Positions 26,204-39,600 of a stretch of 64,000 nt of DNA are shown here, piece after piece. The position numbers were made by a program, and so were the translations under genes. A model generated the notes under the pieces. That model saw only the letters and a program-made list of their open reading frames with translations, ran no database searches and had not been told where the DNA came from. Positions within the stretch are counted from its first letter, which is position 1, and each line of letters begins with the position of its first letter. The stretch is from Paraphysomonas bandaiensis (taxonomy: Eukaryota > Chrysophyceae), in assembly GCA_965644295.1 (NCBI GenBank), contig CBFFRP010000091.1:1-64000 (forward strand), read 5' to 3'.

Positions 26204-27999
26204 CTAAAACACTGCGCTATCTTCTTCCAAAAAATATCCTTCGGGTCCTCCGCTGCTGTTGAACGACTTTTTATTCGATCTACTACTCATGCTATCAGAA
26301 TACCCATCCACAATGGAATCTAATGACTTTCGGCCATAAACGCTACCATCCAGCTCCAATGCATCCTCACCAAGTCGCTTCCCCACATCGCGAAGGCGTA
26401 GGATGGGGATGCTATATAAACAGCAAGCTAATCCCAGAACAAAGCACGCGACAGTAAAACCTCGTGTTCCTGTGAAAAGAGAAAATTGAGGATTGAACTT
26501 TATCGCAAGATCCATTCATCACAAGTATTACTCACTCAGGCTTCTGAAAATAAGAAACGGGTATTAACATATCTTACCTCCACCGCTTGCAACCTGCAAA
26601 CCTGGCCCCAATATAGGCCCTATCGCAAGTCCCACATATATACTCAGCTCGTATATGGTACATGAGTTGGATGATATCTCAAAGCCTTGCCACTACAAAA
26701 TAAATTTCATGAATAGGTTGTATACGGATGTTGTACGAGCCATACAGCAGTGTCACCAAAACAATATATACAAAACTATTTTACCTCAGCTATCTCTGCT
26801 ACCAATGTTAACACTGGAGCTTGCATACACATGAGCCCAATTCCTATACAACCGACCAGTACAGCCAGCACATAAACGCTTATTACCCAAACCACGCAGC
26901 ACATAGCCAGGCCCGTTACAATAACACCCGAATACATTAAAGTTCGACTTCGTGAAGGGAACTTCGAGCTTCGGAGTTGAAGAGTGTACTTCGAAGATGA
27001 TGTCTGACCAGTAATTGGTGAAACTATTACTCCTGCCAGGTAAAGCAGACCGACCAACCCTCCCTGTACTGTGATACTGTATCCGAATTGCCGACGTATG
27101 TATACTACCCCATAAGGACACACAAACCCTAGTATTATGCCTGTTAAAATGCAACACCCTACAGTTATCAATATATAGGAATTGCTTAACAAATCGCATA
27201 TAGATTGATTGGCTTTGGAGGCAAATCGCCATTCCGAAGGAAGTAGCCTTGAAGATACACTCTCACTCTCAATTTCCACTTCGTCTTCAACTTCGCTCAC
27301 TAGTATAGCGTGCCCATTGTTGTAAACCGTCATAAAAACCAAGGTATCCATTATCAATGGTACTAATAGTAGAGCATAGCAAGTATACGGGTTCGTATAG
27401 TCATATAATGCCCCTGATGCTGGTGCCCCAATCAATATCCCTAGCGTGGACGCTAATGATATGATGTACACCGCACGTAATCTACAGGACTCAACGTGAG
27501 ACATTGTGTTCAGAGCCATTCCACTAACATATACAAACGGCGACGCCAGTCCGTGCATACACTGCGCTACACACATGAACACATAGGCAACCGATATATC
27601 ACTCAGAGTTAGACCATATATTACACACCCAAGAGATATCGACAGCAGAAGTAATCCGTAAAGTAACGGAGTTTTCGGGCCCTGATTATCAACTGCACAT
27701 ACTGCTGCAGGGTATGACACTAAACATACTACAGGATGTAATGCAAACAGCAATCCAATGCCCATGGGTCCGAATTCGGCGTCAAAAAAATTGGGAAACA
27801 CAGGAATGCAAGATGTGAGAAAGAATCCATCGACGAAATAAGCGAGGCACACGATGAAGAGAATGTGGCAGTTCAAATATTTGTCTGATTCATTTAAAGG
27901 TACACTTTGAACATGCAGGTATGCCTCTGAGTAACGCGATAGGCTGCGCGTGTGCCGGACAGCCAGCTCCGCACCATCTTGAGAGGTATATCTCAGCAT
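26204..27999 (-). CDS. Major facilitator superfamily transporter (SLC18-like)
   Basis: Three exons on the minus strand: 27999-26785, 26692-26578, 26469-26204; 531 residues with consistent phases. The chain has about twelve hydrophobic segments, the first at ILFIVCLAYFVDGFFLTSCI. An acidic cytoplasmic loop (SEVEDEVEIESES) separates the two halves, as is usual in MFS carriers. The layout and the segment IYVGLAIGPILGPGLQ, with a GP-rich helix, resemble vesicular amine-type or SLC18B1-like drug:proton antiporters. Exon 3 encodes the last helix and a soluble, serine-rich tail. The substrate cannot be told. The first intron starts directly after GCTGAG with gtaaaa. The gene is head to head with the small zinc-ribbon gene. 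Confidence 0.8.
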
Positions 28000-28581
28000 A
28001 CCTACCAGTTAAGTTACCCAATTGAAGTGATATACAGACTCTACTGAAAGACAGGAGTAGAGATATCGGAACTAGTCATGTTTCCTTGAGATTATTCTCC
28101 TGAGTGTGTCGGAATGCCAGTGGAGCGGATACCGCATCACATAAAGTTGCCATCCCACATCCGACTCTTATGGCACTGTACACAGCGCTGTATATTATTG
28201 TATATGGTATACTGTACTGTACTCTGCTGTACTGTACGTATACTGCTGGAACGAAGAGTAGCCCATGTCTATACGTAACAGCAGTATACAGTACCATGGT
28301 ATACTTGCGTATTTGATGTATACAACATTTGCTTTGGAGATTCTCGTTTTTTTCTCTGCTATTTCTGGCTTCACTCGTACAGCACATGTACACGCACATG
28401 CACATGGGTATGGGTAGTACCAGTATGTACGTCTGCACTGCTCTGTGCGGAGTGGATATCTTCTCATCGCTCACGTCGCTCACATCTCAACCCTCTGACA
28501 GACAAGATTCAGATATACACCTGCAACAAGTGATCAGGAAGTGTTGACCAGAGAGTTACCTTAATCTACGAATACAGTATC
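28000..28581. promoter_or_regulatory. Head-to-head spacer between MFS and zinc-ribbon genes
   Basis: No gene supported. Between about 28185 and 28310 it is dominated by tactgtactgtac and gtatac words, on both strands. Small open frames here arise from this composition. Confidence 0.4.
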
Positions 28582-28878
28582 ATGTCAACGATATCCGCCC
28601 AGTGTATTCGCTGTGGATACGTAAAGTCTGATATGACCTGCATGCTACCCTCGATCGATCAAACCGGTCAAGCCCGTGGCTGTGGAGGGTTGCTTATGTA
28701 TGATCGTTCTAAAGGGACAATATCATGTAAATTTTGTGACCGCATTAACGGAAAAGAGTTTTCGAATGACAAGGTTAACTTCCGCTGTCCTAACTGCGCC
28801 TCTATTCGCCTTGTTTCCATAACTAGGAATCAACCTACAACTCAAGTAATATCCATGTATGAGACTAGTAAGTTTTAG
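28582..28878 (+). CDS. Small zinc-ribbon protein, hypothetical
   Basis: 98 residues from ATG 28582. It has three CxxC pairs, CIRC, CKFC and CPNC, plus a CGG, so it probably binds one or two zinc ions. The spacing CKFC-x16-CPNC looks like a zinc ribbon. No other domain is visible and I do not recognise the family. The stop comes within a good donor (gagacta|gtaagt), so the true transcript may splice after residue 95 to a short further exon (for example from an AG near 28911). Either way the cysteine core is unaffected. Confidence 0.55.
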   Translation: MSTISAQCIRCGYVKSDMTCMLPSIDQTGQARGCGGLLMYDRSKGTISCKFCDRINGKEFSNDKVNFRCPNCASIRLVSITRNQPTTQVISMYETSKF

Positions 28879-29332
28879 TTACACAAGACTTGCTTTTCCA
28901 GCGCACTATTAGGATCCACCGCAAAGCCAGATTCTATGACGCTGATCTTAAGTAGAAATATTTATTTAATGGTCTGAACTGCTGTATTATTATATGCATT
29001 TAGTATACTTGGTTTATATACATAGTCTAAGTCAACCGTAGCGGTGTATTTTATCCAGGGCCTTGCTGTAAGCATGTGTGATTGTTCCTTTTGGGTTTAT
29101 GATATACTCCTTATAACTTATCTCCATGACAAGTATATACCAAGTTTAATAAAAAGTCGGAAGATTATTGAAGCTGGTGAACTGTTGTTATGTAGTTGGT
29201 AATTGTCTACAGGGTTAATAGTTCACTATATTATCCCGGTGACGATGAGTATGTCATTGAACCTACAGCAGGTCCAAAAAACACATTGTGAAACGAAATG
29301 GGAATTAAAATGCAACATGTATTATTTAGTTA
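28879..29332. other. Convergent spacer with repeat family D
   Basis: The only structure noticed is a roughly 150-bp segment (about 29145-29300) resembling 59705-59880. No gene is supported. Confidence 0.35.
29145..29300 (+). repeat. Dispersed repeat family D copy
   Basis: Shares in order: taataaaa, ttattgaag, gtagttggtaattgtctac, a gtcaata/gttaata word, cccggt, and ccaaaaaac with the segment at 59705-59880. The two are clearly related but diverged. Confidence 0.5.
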
Positions 29333-32300
29333 TCACATAAAACCACCAAATTTTCGCGTGCTTTTGTCCTTCTGATGATGCTTATCAAAAGTTTTGGTTC
29401 GAAATTTCGACTTTTTACCACCGCCAATGCCATCAGCAGCACCGGCTGAAGAACCCTGTTGGGCTTTTTTCTTCGATTTCGTAGCTTGCCTCGAAGTCAA
29501 CCCAGAATGTGGCTGGGTATTTTTCGTGGCTGTCATCGCACCCACATTCTTTGCTTTGCTATTAATTTCATTTCCTATTGCTTTTGTGGCTGCCTCACTT
29601 TGTATATCTTCTTCGCCGCTACCAGAATTATCAAACTCATCGTCACTGCTATTAGTGATTGTCCTTCGATTCCCTTTCTTGTTAGTGTTTTTCATGTCTT
29701 CCCAGTACTTGGCCTCAACTTCTTCACTTCGAATCATAGTATTCAGTCTGACCATAAAAAGGTGAGAAATACGTGCCCACCGAAAAATAGTTTGGAATAG
29801 ACGATATAATAAATACACATTTACAGCATAGTTTAGAGCGATAAAATGCAACTAAAAACTCACTTGATCACTCTATCTCTCGTTTGTTGCCAGGTTTCTG
29901 CTAATCCCGCATCGTCAAACTACAACATCATATGCTGTATTAGCACAGAAGCGCACTATTTTGAGAAAAAACAAAGATACAGTGCCACATCATCAAGCTG
30001 AATAGTACGAGAGTTGTCAAATTCAATTACAATTCAACAACCTGGTCGTCGTAGTCATCACCATACTCTTTTTCCAATATTCGCACTTCATCTTCCATCT
30101 GTTTATTAAGCATTCTGCATGGTACCAAGTTAATTGTCACATATACAAAAGCGCAATAGTGCAGAGAATTACACGTATTAATCAAATTGCTATAGATACT
30201 TCCAACTAAGTACATTCAACAAGCAACCCATGCCCTACCTCAGCCTCTCTTTTTGTTGCTGCTTATCCGCTCCTTTCAATTCTAGCTTATACACAACTTT
30301 ACCACCTGCAAGAAAATAAGAATGTGTTACCAGAAACATAAATCAAGAGATGGATAGCATACAGACACAAAATATATAATTGGTAGGGATTTCTATGTCA
30401 AATATAGTCGACTACACTAGCAACTTTTCATATGTACAATTCTCGCAGATGTAATAACCTTTAGCCCTTTTCGCAGACGTGTCTGAGTCAGTGGAGGATT
30501 TACCCATGAAAGCAGCTTTGACATTCCTATCGTAAACTTAAGATACAGAAATTCAAGTTCTTGACATTTTCAACTGCATATATCTAGTTCGTCCACAACG
30601 TGCACCCCACATAATAGGCATATATCCATAAATAGAATAATATCACCTATCCATATTTGCTAGGGTCGGTGGCAGGTTGTCCGTTAACAGTGCATCAATA
30701 GCCCGTTCCACACTGTAGTCATACGCCTGTAACGCGTTTTGAGTGTAGTAATCAAAATATTCTAACACAATCAAATATAGCCTAATTTTTTCATTCATAA
30801 CCACAAGTCACTTTATAGTCACAATCACCTTGAGTACGGCGGACACAAAAAAGTCGCCGTAATCGGGAAATATAGCTTTTACTTCCTGCATACTTCTTTC
30901 TAGTGCAGTTTGGGAATCATCTCCAGACTTTTGATTTTCAGGCGGCTGGTTTAATTGCTTTGGAGTACAATGTGGTTTCACGTCTGTGCGTAGATATCCG
31001 TCAAGATTGCCGATAACACTCAAGATGTAGCTCTTTTGCTCTGCGAAAATAAAAATGAGGAGCTTACAACATTTGTATATCATCTACGTCATTGCAATGA
31101 GCAACACAGGCCGTAGCTCTATAGAATATAACTGAGTACCATTCACCAGGTACAAAGCGAAATGAACACATTTCACGCAGTATAGAGCTCAGTAACACAA
31201 ACCAAATTAAACTACCTGGGTCATGAGAGCTGAACACAGCATCCAAGAGGGCTTGTACATACGCACCGTACACCTGAGAAGATATAATCGTCATCACTGG
31301 ATGAATCATTAAATACACGCATGAGCACGGTACTTGCTTGTAAGGTATCCGCCATCATAGCCCCAACAACAGCGCCTGACTTCTCCTCGTGGAAGTCTCC
31401 CATACTCAGTGATACTACTGCGTCAGTCCATGTCAGACCTTCTTCCACATCACCACTTGAGGCACAATCCTTACACACTCGGGGAGACACTGTTGGGGTT
31501 TGAATATCATACATTTCGCACGCAACCGATAACATTGAGAATAGATTCTACAAAACAAAAATTACACGTTTTTAATACTACTGTACAATGGATGTAATGC
31601 ACTTTTCACTAAATCATATATATACTAAATACCTGTAGACATCGCCGTTGAGAAGTCTTGTAGATAAATTTTAGTCTGTTGCAATCACTTGGAGAGAGGT
31701 CAGTACCAATACACTTTTGTAAAAGTGGAAGGATCTACAGCACATATCGCAATTAAAACACAACTGTATTTTACCATACATATACAGTTTCCATGTATTC
31801 ACGACGGTTATATATCAAGAAGACACACTACATAAAACAATAGGTCGGTAACATACAGCACTCATGCTCTGCACCTTTTCATATAAAATAACCAGTATCT
31901 TTAAGATTGACACGCCAGTTAAACCCAAGTTTCCTCCACCATTCCTGTTTACATAGTCAGCAACCAATCGAAACAGTTCTCATCACTCTTAAAAGCTACA
32001 ATGTTGATAATAGAGAAATGCAACGATGCGAAACTCACATATAAGTTTTAGACCGTGGGTCAAAAAGCCACCCGTGGCATCCGACCAAAAGCACGTGCAC
32101 TGAGTCACAGATATCCAAAACATACTCAGACAAGTCTAATAGGTTAATCGGAGCTCTAATGAATTTCTGTTTCTTAGAAAATCTTGGGGAGGTTATAGTC
32201 ACGTAGGCATCGTACACCTCCATCACGGTCTGCAGTTTACATATTTAGACATGTATAAATACAAAGTAGAAACCAGATAACTTGAGGTAGTTCAAAATGC

Positions 32301-33090
32301 AAGATATATACGTATGTCCACATTATCTTAACAGTATACATGTGCACACAAAAGTACCAGAAAACACTGACCTGCACAACTTCATCCACATTAGTTGCGA
32401 TTTCATTCAGAATTCCAGGAACAGAGCCCCGAATATCGCTGATTGCCTTAGCAAAGTACTCCATATTACTATCACCTACAAGTCAAAAATACGATAGTTA
32501 CACACACTACGAATCACAATTACTAGTGCTGAAGTTAAGGGTAGTGTTGACACAGATAAATACTCTAGAATATAATACACAGTGATATTACCCATAATGC
32601 AACCGAGGGAAAGAATGTTGGGTAAATTAATAACATCAATCTCTTCCAGCATTGCAGGATGATGAAAAAGCCTCATGAAACACCCGAACACCTGTACAGA
32701 TACTGTTATTAAAACACGAAATAGATATTCTACTTTGTGACATCAGCGTGTTACCAACTCTACTAATACATACCAGAGAGTCAAAGCTAAGCAGATCATT
32801 GGAGTCTTTTACCGAATCAGTTGGGCGGCAACGATGTGACAAATACGACTGAATAAACCTCTGGAAGGATAAATTCTGTTTCCACTCCCTGAGAATATAC
32901 TCATTACAACTGTATGTCAATAGGCTCGACAAAGATACCTAACAAACTCTGAATCATCCACACCCATTAAACTTGACAACTGCTTTCCATTATGCTCTAT
33001 AATTAGATCCGTATTGAACTTGTCGGCAGTGGAGTTATCTACTTCTGAAAAAGTATAAAACTCAAAGCGGTTAGAACCATGACGACTCAT
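29333..33090 (-). CDS. ASCC2-like protein (activating signal cointegrator complex subunit 2)
   Basis: Sixteen exons on the minus strand: 33090-32939, 32888-32774, 32691-32592, 32475-32372, 32229-32039, 31944-31857, 31734-31633, 31547-31317, 31273-31216, 31040-30829, 30726-30647, 30526-30459, 30305-30239, 30114-30042, 29919-29864, 29747-29333; 703 residues, phases consistent (human ASCC2 is 757). An all-helical N-terminal half is followed by a CUE ubiquitin-binding domain at about 428-478 (EVKAIFPDYGDFFVSAVLKA, then NLPPTL), an acidic EYGDDYDDQ segment and a basic Gly/Lys-rich tail, the same order as in ASCC2. ASCC2 binds Lys63-linked ubiquitin and recruits the ASCC3 helicase in alkylation repair and ribosome rescue. 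The intron 31274-31316 is only 43 nt; one donor is gttgtt. Confidence 0.82.
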
Positions 33091-33610
33091 CTCCTTTCTG
33101 AAACTAGAGTCAGTAATGCTTCTTCAGTTCCCAGCTTGATGCAAACTTGATTGAGAAGGCCAAGTACAGCGGACTTGACTTGACGCTGGCTATGTCTAGC
33201 GGGAGTGTGCACTGCTGTACCAGTCTGTGCGTGGAATGTACTGTGTATACGACTGTGTATAGTGTGCACATGCTGTACCTGCAGAAGAGTACTCTCTAGT
33301 TCTTCATGGCTACGCACAGTGGAATACGGCGAACTACATGTGTAGAAATGTGCTTCGGTATACGTGCTGTATTTATCGCTGTATTTCACAGTGTCCAAAA
33401 TGAAATTTGAATTTTGGAATGAAAATGAAGTGGGTCGGATCATACTGCTGGATGTGTATGTATGTATGTATAGTATACGTACAGAGTGGTGCTGTATGTG
33501 AATGATGCGATTGATCTTAATGAACGACATAAGTTTAGTGGAGCCTATCATACAAGAGGAGCGACAGAAGACACACCTGAAACGACAAGTTATTTGAAAA
33601 CATTGTCGGG
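33091..33610. promoter_or_regulatory. Head-to-head spacer between ASCC2-like and WDR90-like genes
   Basis: 520 bp without a supported gene. It contains ctgctgtaccagtctgtgc, tgtactgtgtatac and tatgtatgtatagtatacgt words (33200-33300 and 33455-33485), as in other 5' spacers. Confidence 0.4.
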
Positions 33611-36600
33611 ATGGTTCTCTCTGACGGTATGGGGTTTATTGTTAGTAAGCTGCTTCGACTGATTTGTATGTATGTTTCAACGCAGCGCACAAGTATCCGT
33701 TTTCTTTATTTTCAGAGAGCAAAGATGCTTCATCGGGCGCAAAAGTCGAGCGAGAGGGGAATGTTACCGATGCAATGGACAAATCTATTGGCCGGGCTGT
33801 TATTAAAATCAAAGGCGCCGTCTCGGCAAACAACTACATCGACTTCAGCAACCTCCAGCTGGAGGGGCAGCATGTGTGCATTCAGCTGTGCATGATGAAG
33901 TCAAACATCGCCACTATTCATATTGAGCTTCAGACTTCTCGAAGTATCTCTCTTCGTGTGACAATTTCCACTCTGTATGATGTGCCAAGATTCCTCGGAA
34001 GGTCGTTGCGGTTGCCCCTTCCGGTGAAGACAGGATGGGTTAACGTGCACATGGATATGAATGAAATGCTCAGACTGTATTGTCCTATGCAAGGATCTCA
34101 GTCCAAAGACTCATTTAAATGTATTCGGGTAATAGTGTGACAACACACCTGAAATATTTTTGTGTATGTTGTTTGTCCACTAGCTACCTGTTCCACTGAT
34201 ATATAATTCACTTATTTCTTCCCAATATTTACGTATAGAGTGGTGTATTTTGTTGATAGCTGCTTGATTTTTTGTGTGATTTTATAGAGGGTTCAGCTTT
34301 GTTCCAATCTGATTGTAAGAGATTTGGTCACCAGCAACCAACCGTTAATAAGCTACAAGGTAAACCGAATTCATGCTATGTTGATTGCTTCCATTTTGTT
34401 TTGTTTTCGTCTTCTTATGTATTTACAATTCCTTTGAAGATGCCTGTGAAAGATCTTGCTGTTGTGTCCAATGCCGCTGCTCGTGTCCAGAACATGAATA
34501 TAACAGTTGAGAATTACCATCACTCAACTCCATCTTCTAGAGACGCGAGTAATGGGGATGAAGTAAGTCCAGTCAAGTCCGCTCTCGCTACTACGTCGAG
34601 TCCGATGGATACCGTATTTACATATAGAGAAATTGCTGAGCAGGATTCAGTAAAATATTCTCAAGAAAATGCGGAGAGTAATTCTTCAAACCGGCCCTCT
34701 CAAAGGGACTTAAAAATAAATAAGAGGTCAGTGTCAGATGTTTCCGGCCAGTCTGTTGGCCGAGAATCTCCTGTGAAATCTCCAATAGCAAGTGTAAGTG
34801 CAAACGGGAGTATGAAGCTGAGATCCCCTATGGGAAGTCGGAGTGGTAGCCGAATTGAGAGTGTAGTAACACCGCATAAGAGCGGGGGTCGAAATGTTAA
34901 GGACATCGATACGCCAGATCTAATCAAAATGGAGGTAAGGAGACTTTCATATATACAATATGATATAACAAAGTACTGCTGTTGGAAATAATTTTGTGAT
35001 ATGCAAAAACATAGTGTTGCTGTAAAGTCTATAGAGTAGAGGCATATCCACATGTTTTTATTGCTGGCTGTGTGAAATAGGATAGCATGTGATTTAAGAA
35101 TTTGTTGTATGTGGTATTGCACTTCTTGATGTAGTACTTTTGTATCCCTATCTGTGTATCATAAATGTGAGACATAAGGTTATCGGGGGTCACTGAAGTG
35201 TGCCTAAATGTCATGTACTATACATGCATATATCGTATTGTATTTAGCATCGTGGCGAATTGGGATGGTAATATGGCAGCAGTGATTTTCGATACATCCG
35301 ACAACAACTTATTCTAACTGTGAACCAAATGTGTCTACGTGTAGGGCACCAGTCCTGCCACAGTGGCTGATGATACAGAATGCTCCTCCAGATATAAACA
35401 CAAGGCAACTACTCAGCCTTCGCGATCCCGCTTATACACACCGAAGCTAACCCCTCACAGAGTTACCAAATCAGATAAGAGCGTGAAGGCTAGTTCGTAT
35501 GGGAAGTCTACTCCCGGTTAGTTGGCATGTCTATATTTGGTTGTTACACTTCACGCAACATATATATTTCTATGCAATGCTGCACAGATTCTTCATTTGT
35601 TTGTAGTGTCACTCTATTGGCACTTTTGCTTGGAGGTGTACACATTTTGTGATTCGACGTATATGTGTAGTGACATCTACAATACCCTCGGAGCGGGTGA
35701 TAAGCATGGATCGAGCGTTAGGCTACTCGGGTGGTCCTGCAGTTCTTCTTTACAACGGCGAAATGGTAAGAGTGCATGGGTATAATGACCAGTGCATACT
35801 AGTATGAAGAGTGCATGGAATTGCTCATATGGATTCGTTCGTGCAGTTGTTAGGTTGATGTGTTGTTCTATGCACTGACACTGCGCTTTATTAGTTGCAT
35901 TTTTCTGTTGTTCTAATGCTATTGTGTGAGTAGATGGCAATGGCCAGTGGCTGTGTAATTGTTCTTTTGGACGTGAGAGCCAAAGAAGTGTCCAACCCAA
36001 GAGATCAAACTTACCAGCAGGAGTCTGGAAATTTAAAAAAGAAAGAGAAATACTCTATAGGTTCTTTTTTGTTTATTTTGAAGAGACACTTCACATCCCC
36101 AATTCGGTGTACTGTATCAATATATGCATATGCGTAACCGTTCAGGACTGTGCTGTGGGCACTGTTTAATATTATTGTGTAGGTCTATGGAAAGCCTTCA
36201 AACCTTCCGTAATTAGTGGAGTCTATGAGGCAGAGAACTACCCTCAGGCATACCTGAAGGGACACTCAAATAGCATAACAATTATAGAGGTAGGGGTTAA
36301 GCCTTGCTTAATTCGCATGCCATTTGCAATGTGTGCCTATTGCCTGTAATATGTATATATATGATCAGTTATATTAATTACTCTAATATGACCAGGTGTC
36401 TCTTGATGGCCGCCTGATGGCAACCTGTGAAAGCGGCGAGAAAGCCAGGGTCTTTATCTGGGATCTACAAGAAGGAAAGCGGATAGCTGTGCTGCAGCCA
36501 CATGCCGAGAGGTAACCACCCTTCAATATCTAAACCTTACGTACCATATATGTCCCACTGCTACACTGTACCGTACTGTGCCACAATACATGTGGTGAAA

Positions 36601-39600
36601 TGATATATTGCACAATGTCCTGTACTCCACAGCAATACACTACAGTAGACTGTTTGCCAATATAACCGTACGCGAAACTGTTCACAGTGTACATACGATA
36701 TGTTTTAATCTGGAGAGTACGATGCTATGCACCTCTGGTTGGGACCACGTCAGAAGAGAGCAGATCGTTGTGTGGGATGTAGCGGTAAGTTTTCACACCG
36801 CGACTGTTGAAATTGTAGCTCCGCATTGTCGACCTATATATTATACGACCGAGTTAGCTGTTCTTTTTTGTTCGCGTAGACGTACCTAATTTTGTGATGT
36901 AACTGCGACAGACGCTTGTTCAAGTTAGCTCGGGTACTTCCAGTTCAGCTCGCAAGACTTCCGCATCTTCTTCTCTTGTCGTTGCTCGACAGCTATCTGA
37001 CTTTCATATATCCAAACTGATGTTTTCTCCTTTCCAGGAACTGTCACTGGTTTCCTGTGGACGTGAGAATATCAGATTTTGGCGAGTTAAGAAAGGTCAC
37101 CTTCCTGGTCGACCAGTGCAACTGAATGAGTTTTCTCGGGGCTATCTCTTTACAGACGTGGCTTATGTTAATCTCCCACCTGTGGGATCAGAGGTTAACG
37201 ACGCACTCCTTCCCTGTGTGTTGGTATCTTCGTCGATGGGTCTCCTGCTACGGGTTGATTGTGGCCTGGAGCAGGTGGTATGTGCGTACACATTGCACAA
37301 CGGACCTATCCGTTCGTTGTCCGTGAATGCGGGATATTGTGTTACTGGCGGAGATGACTGTAGGATGAGAATATGGCCGTTGCACTTTACTGACTTTCTA
37401 ATGGAGGCCCATCATGAGGCCCCAGTCACTCACACGAGTGTGTCGCATGATTTAAAGTTGCTTTCTGTGGGCACAGCTTCTGGAACTCTTGGCATATTGG
37501 ATGTCACTGATCACAGGTATTTTCAATTAATATTATATTGTGTGTTTTATGATGTTCGTATAGTGGGTTGTTTAGATTTTATTGTGTTGCATAGTGTAGT
37601 CATCATATATTATTTTGGCGAATATCGATGCCTGATCTTCCACTATGTTTTAGATACTGGACAGTTTTGCGTTCACATGTTGGGGCTGTTGTTGCTACAT
37701 CGGTACGTCCCCCACTGGGGGAAGAATTTATGACTCTTGGTGCAGACAACACGGTTCGTCTATGGGACTGTCTTTCCGGTCAACAGAAATTTGAGTTCGA
37801 TTCGCCACACGATATTCCCCTCTGTGGAGTCTACCATCCGAACAAGCATATTCTTTCCTGCGGTTTCAGTAGCGGAACCATGAGAGTGTTTGATGTACAG
37901 ACAACTTCCACACTCTATGAGCGCTCGGAGCAGCCCCAGTTGTCCTCAGCTATAGTGAGGGTATTGTATTCGCATACAACATTTAGTACGTCAAACAGCA
38001 CCCAGTTGTGTCAGTTGCGGCTATATACTCTTTCCCTGCGGGGCAGATTGACTGTATATGACGTAAATGACAATTATACACCAATTCGATCGATAACACT
38101 TACCGGTAATCCGTGGGAAACAGCGGGTTCAGATGTATCACTCCTTCGGCACGCTGCCAGTCTGCATATGAGCTGTTCTCAGGATGGACGCTTATTGGCT
38201 GTTTCCTGTGGGTCTGTATACTCCCTGTGTGTTTTTGATGCTGCAGAGATGGTACCTGTTTATAAAGGATCTTCTCTATATTCAGGCACCAGTCCTCGGG
38301 CAGACCTAACAGCCACTTATATGGGAACCACGCAGCAATCAAGTGCAACACACATGAATGCGAAAGCGGCTTCGAATGTACCGCTGTTAGGAAATGTCTC
38401 GAGCGTGATTAACGGTCTGCTGTTTTGCGCCGATGAAGACCGCAGTAACACTGAAAATACTGATGGTCATGTGTTACTTATTGTTACTGACAAGAGGTTT
38501 ATATCTATCGACATCACTGTTCAAAACATGCCCGCAAACACCCCAGCTGCTGTTTTGGAAAGTGCGTATGCCAATTCTCTTTGTGCTGATGATGTAAGCT
38601 CCAGACGCATAGAAGGAGGAATGCAACCTGTTTCAGGTTCAATTACGCGTGATCACACTTCCGGTCTTGTATTTATGGGGGTTAATCGCGCGCCAAAGTT
38701 ATTGTCTGAAACAAGTAAAATGGGTACCAAGAGCAATACTCTTGTTCCTGTAGTAGGGGATGCCTTGGCAATTGTAGGAATATCGTTCCGCCGTGTGGTG
38801 GATAGCCATCGTTTCCGCCCTTGTCACGCAATGCACACGACTCCGATGCAGGTTATCACTGAGCTACCCGGCGATAAACATATTCTGTCAATTTCGCAGT
38901 GTGGTCCGGCCAGTAATCGTCTAATTGTGACTGACTCATCGGGCTGCGTGTGTGTATGGCATATGAAAGAAGATAGGATAGGGAGGCTAAAGGACAAAGC
39001 TTATGGAATTGATCAAGAAAACGATGATATATTTACACCTGATGAGGCTACATATGGTTTAAATGACCTGAATAAAGATGATAATGCATTGCAAAATGAA
39101 GTGAAAGTTTCACATGATGGAAATGAGACGATTAATCTGAAGGATCAATTTGAGTCCGAATTTGAAACTGGTGACACATGCCATTCTAACTCCAAATTAG
39201 CTGCTAGTTTCAAGCATACCTCTGATGCAACGTTATCAAATGCGCAGTTATCGAGTAGCATGGCGGATATGTATTGTGACTCAGATGAGGGCACAAGCGA
39301 TGACAAAGGATCATTAGACATCGAAACCCTCACTGTTGACCCCCTGCGGCCTCAGGAATATTCAGAAAGTATTACCAACTCGAAGTATCTACAGAGGTCA
39401 GAGGTGGAAGATGAAAAGCAATCTGGTACCAGTAGTAGCACAGTTACTTGGAAACAGAGTGTGAAAAGCAAAGGTTTTAAAACTTCTGACTCCAGGGTTT
39501 CTGGAAAGTCTACGACGAAAACAACTCTTGGAGATAAAGTTATCTGTCAAGCTAGAAAGAGCACCATCTCTAGCCGAGAGAAATTGTCCATAAAAAAGTC

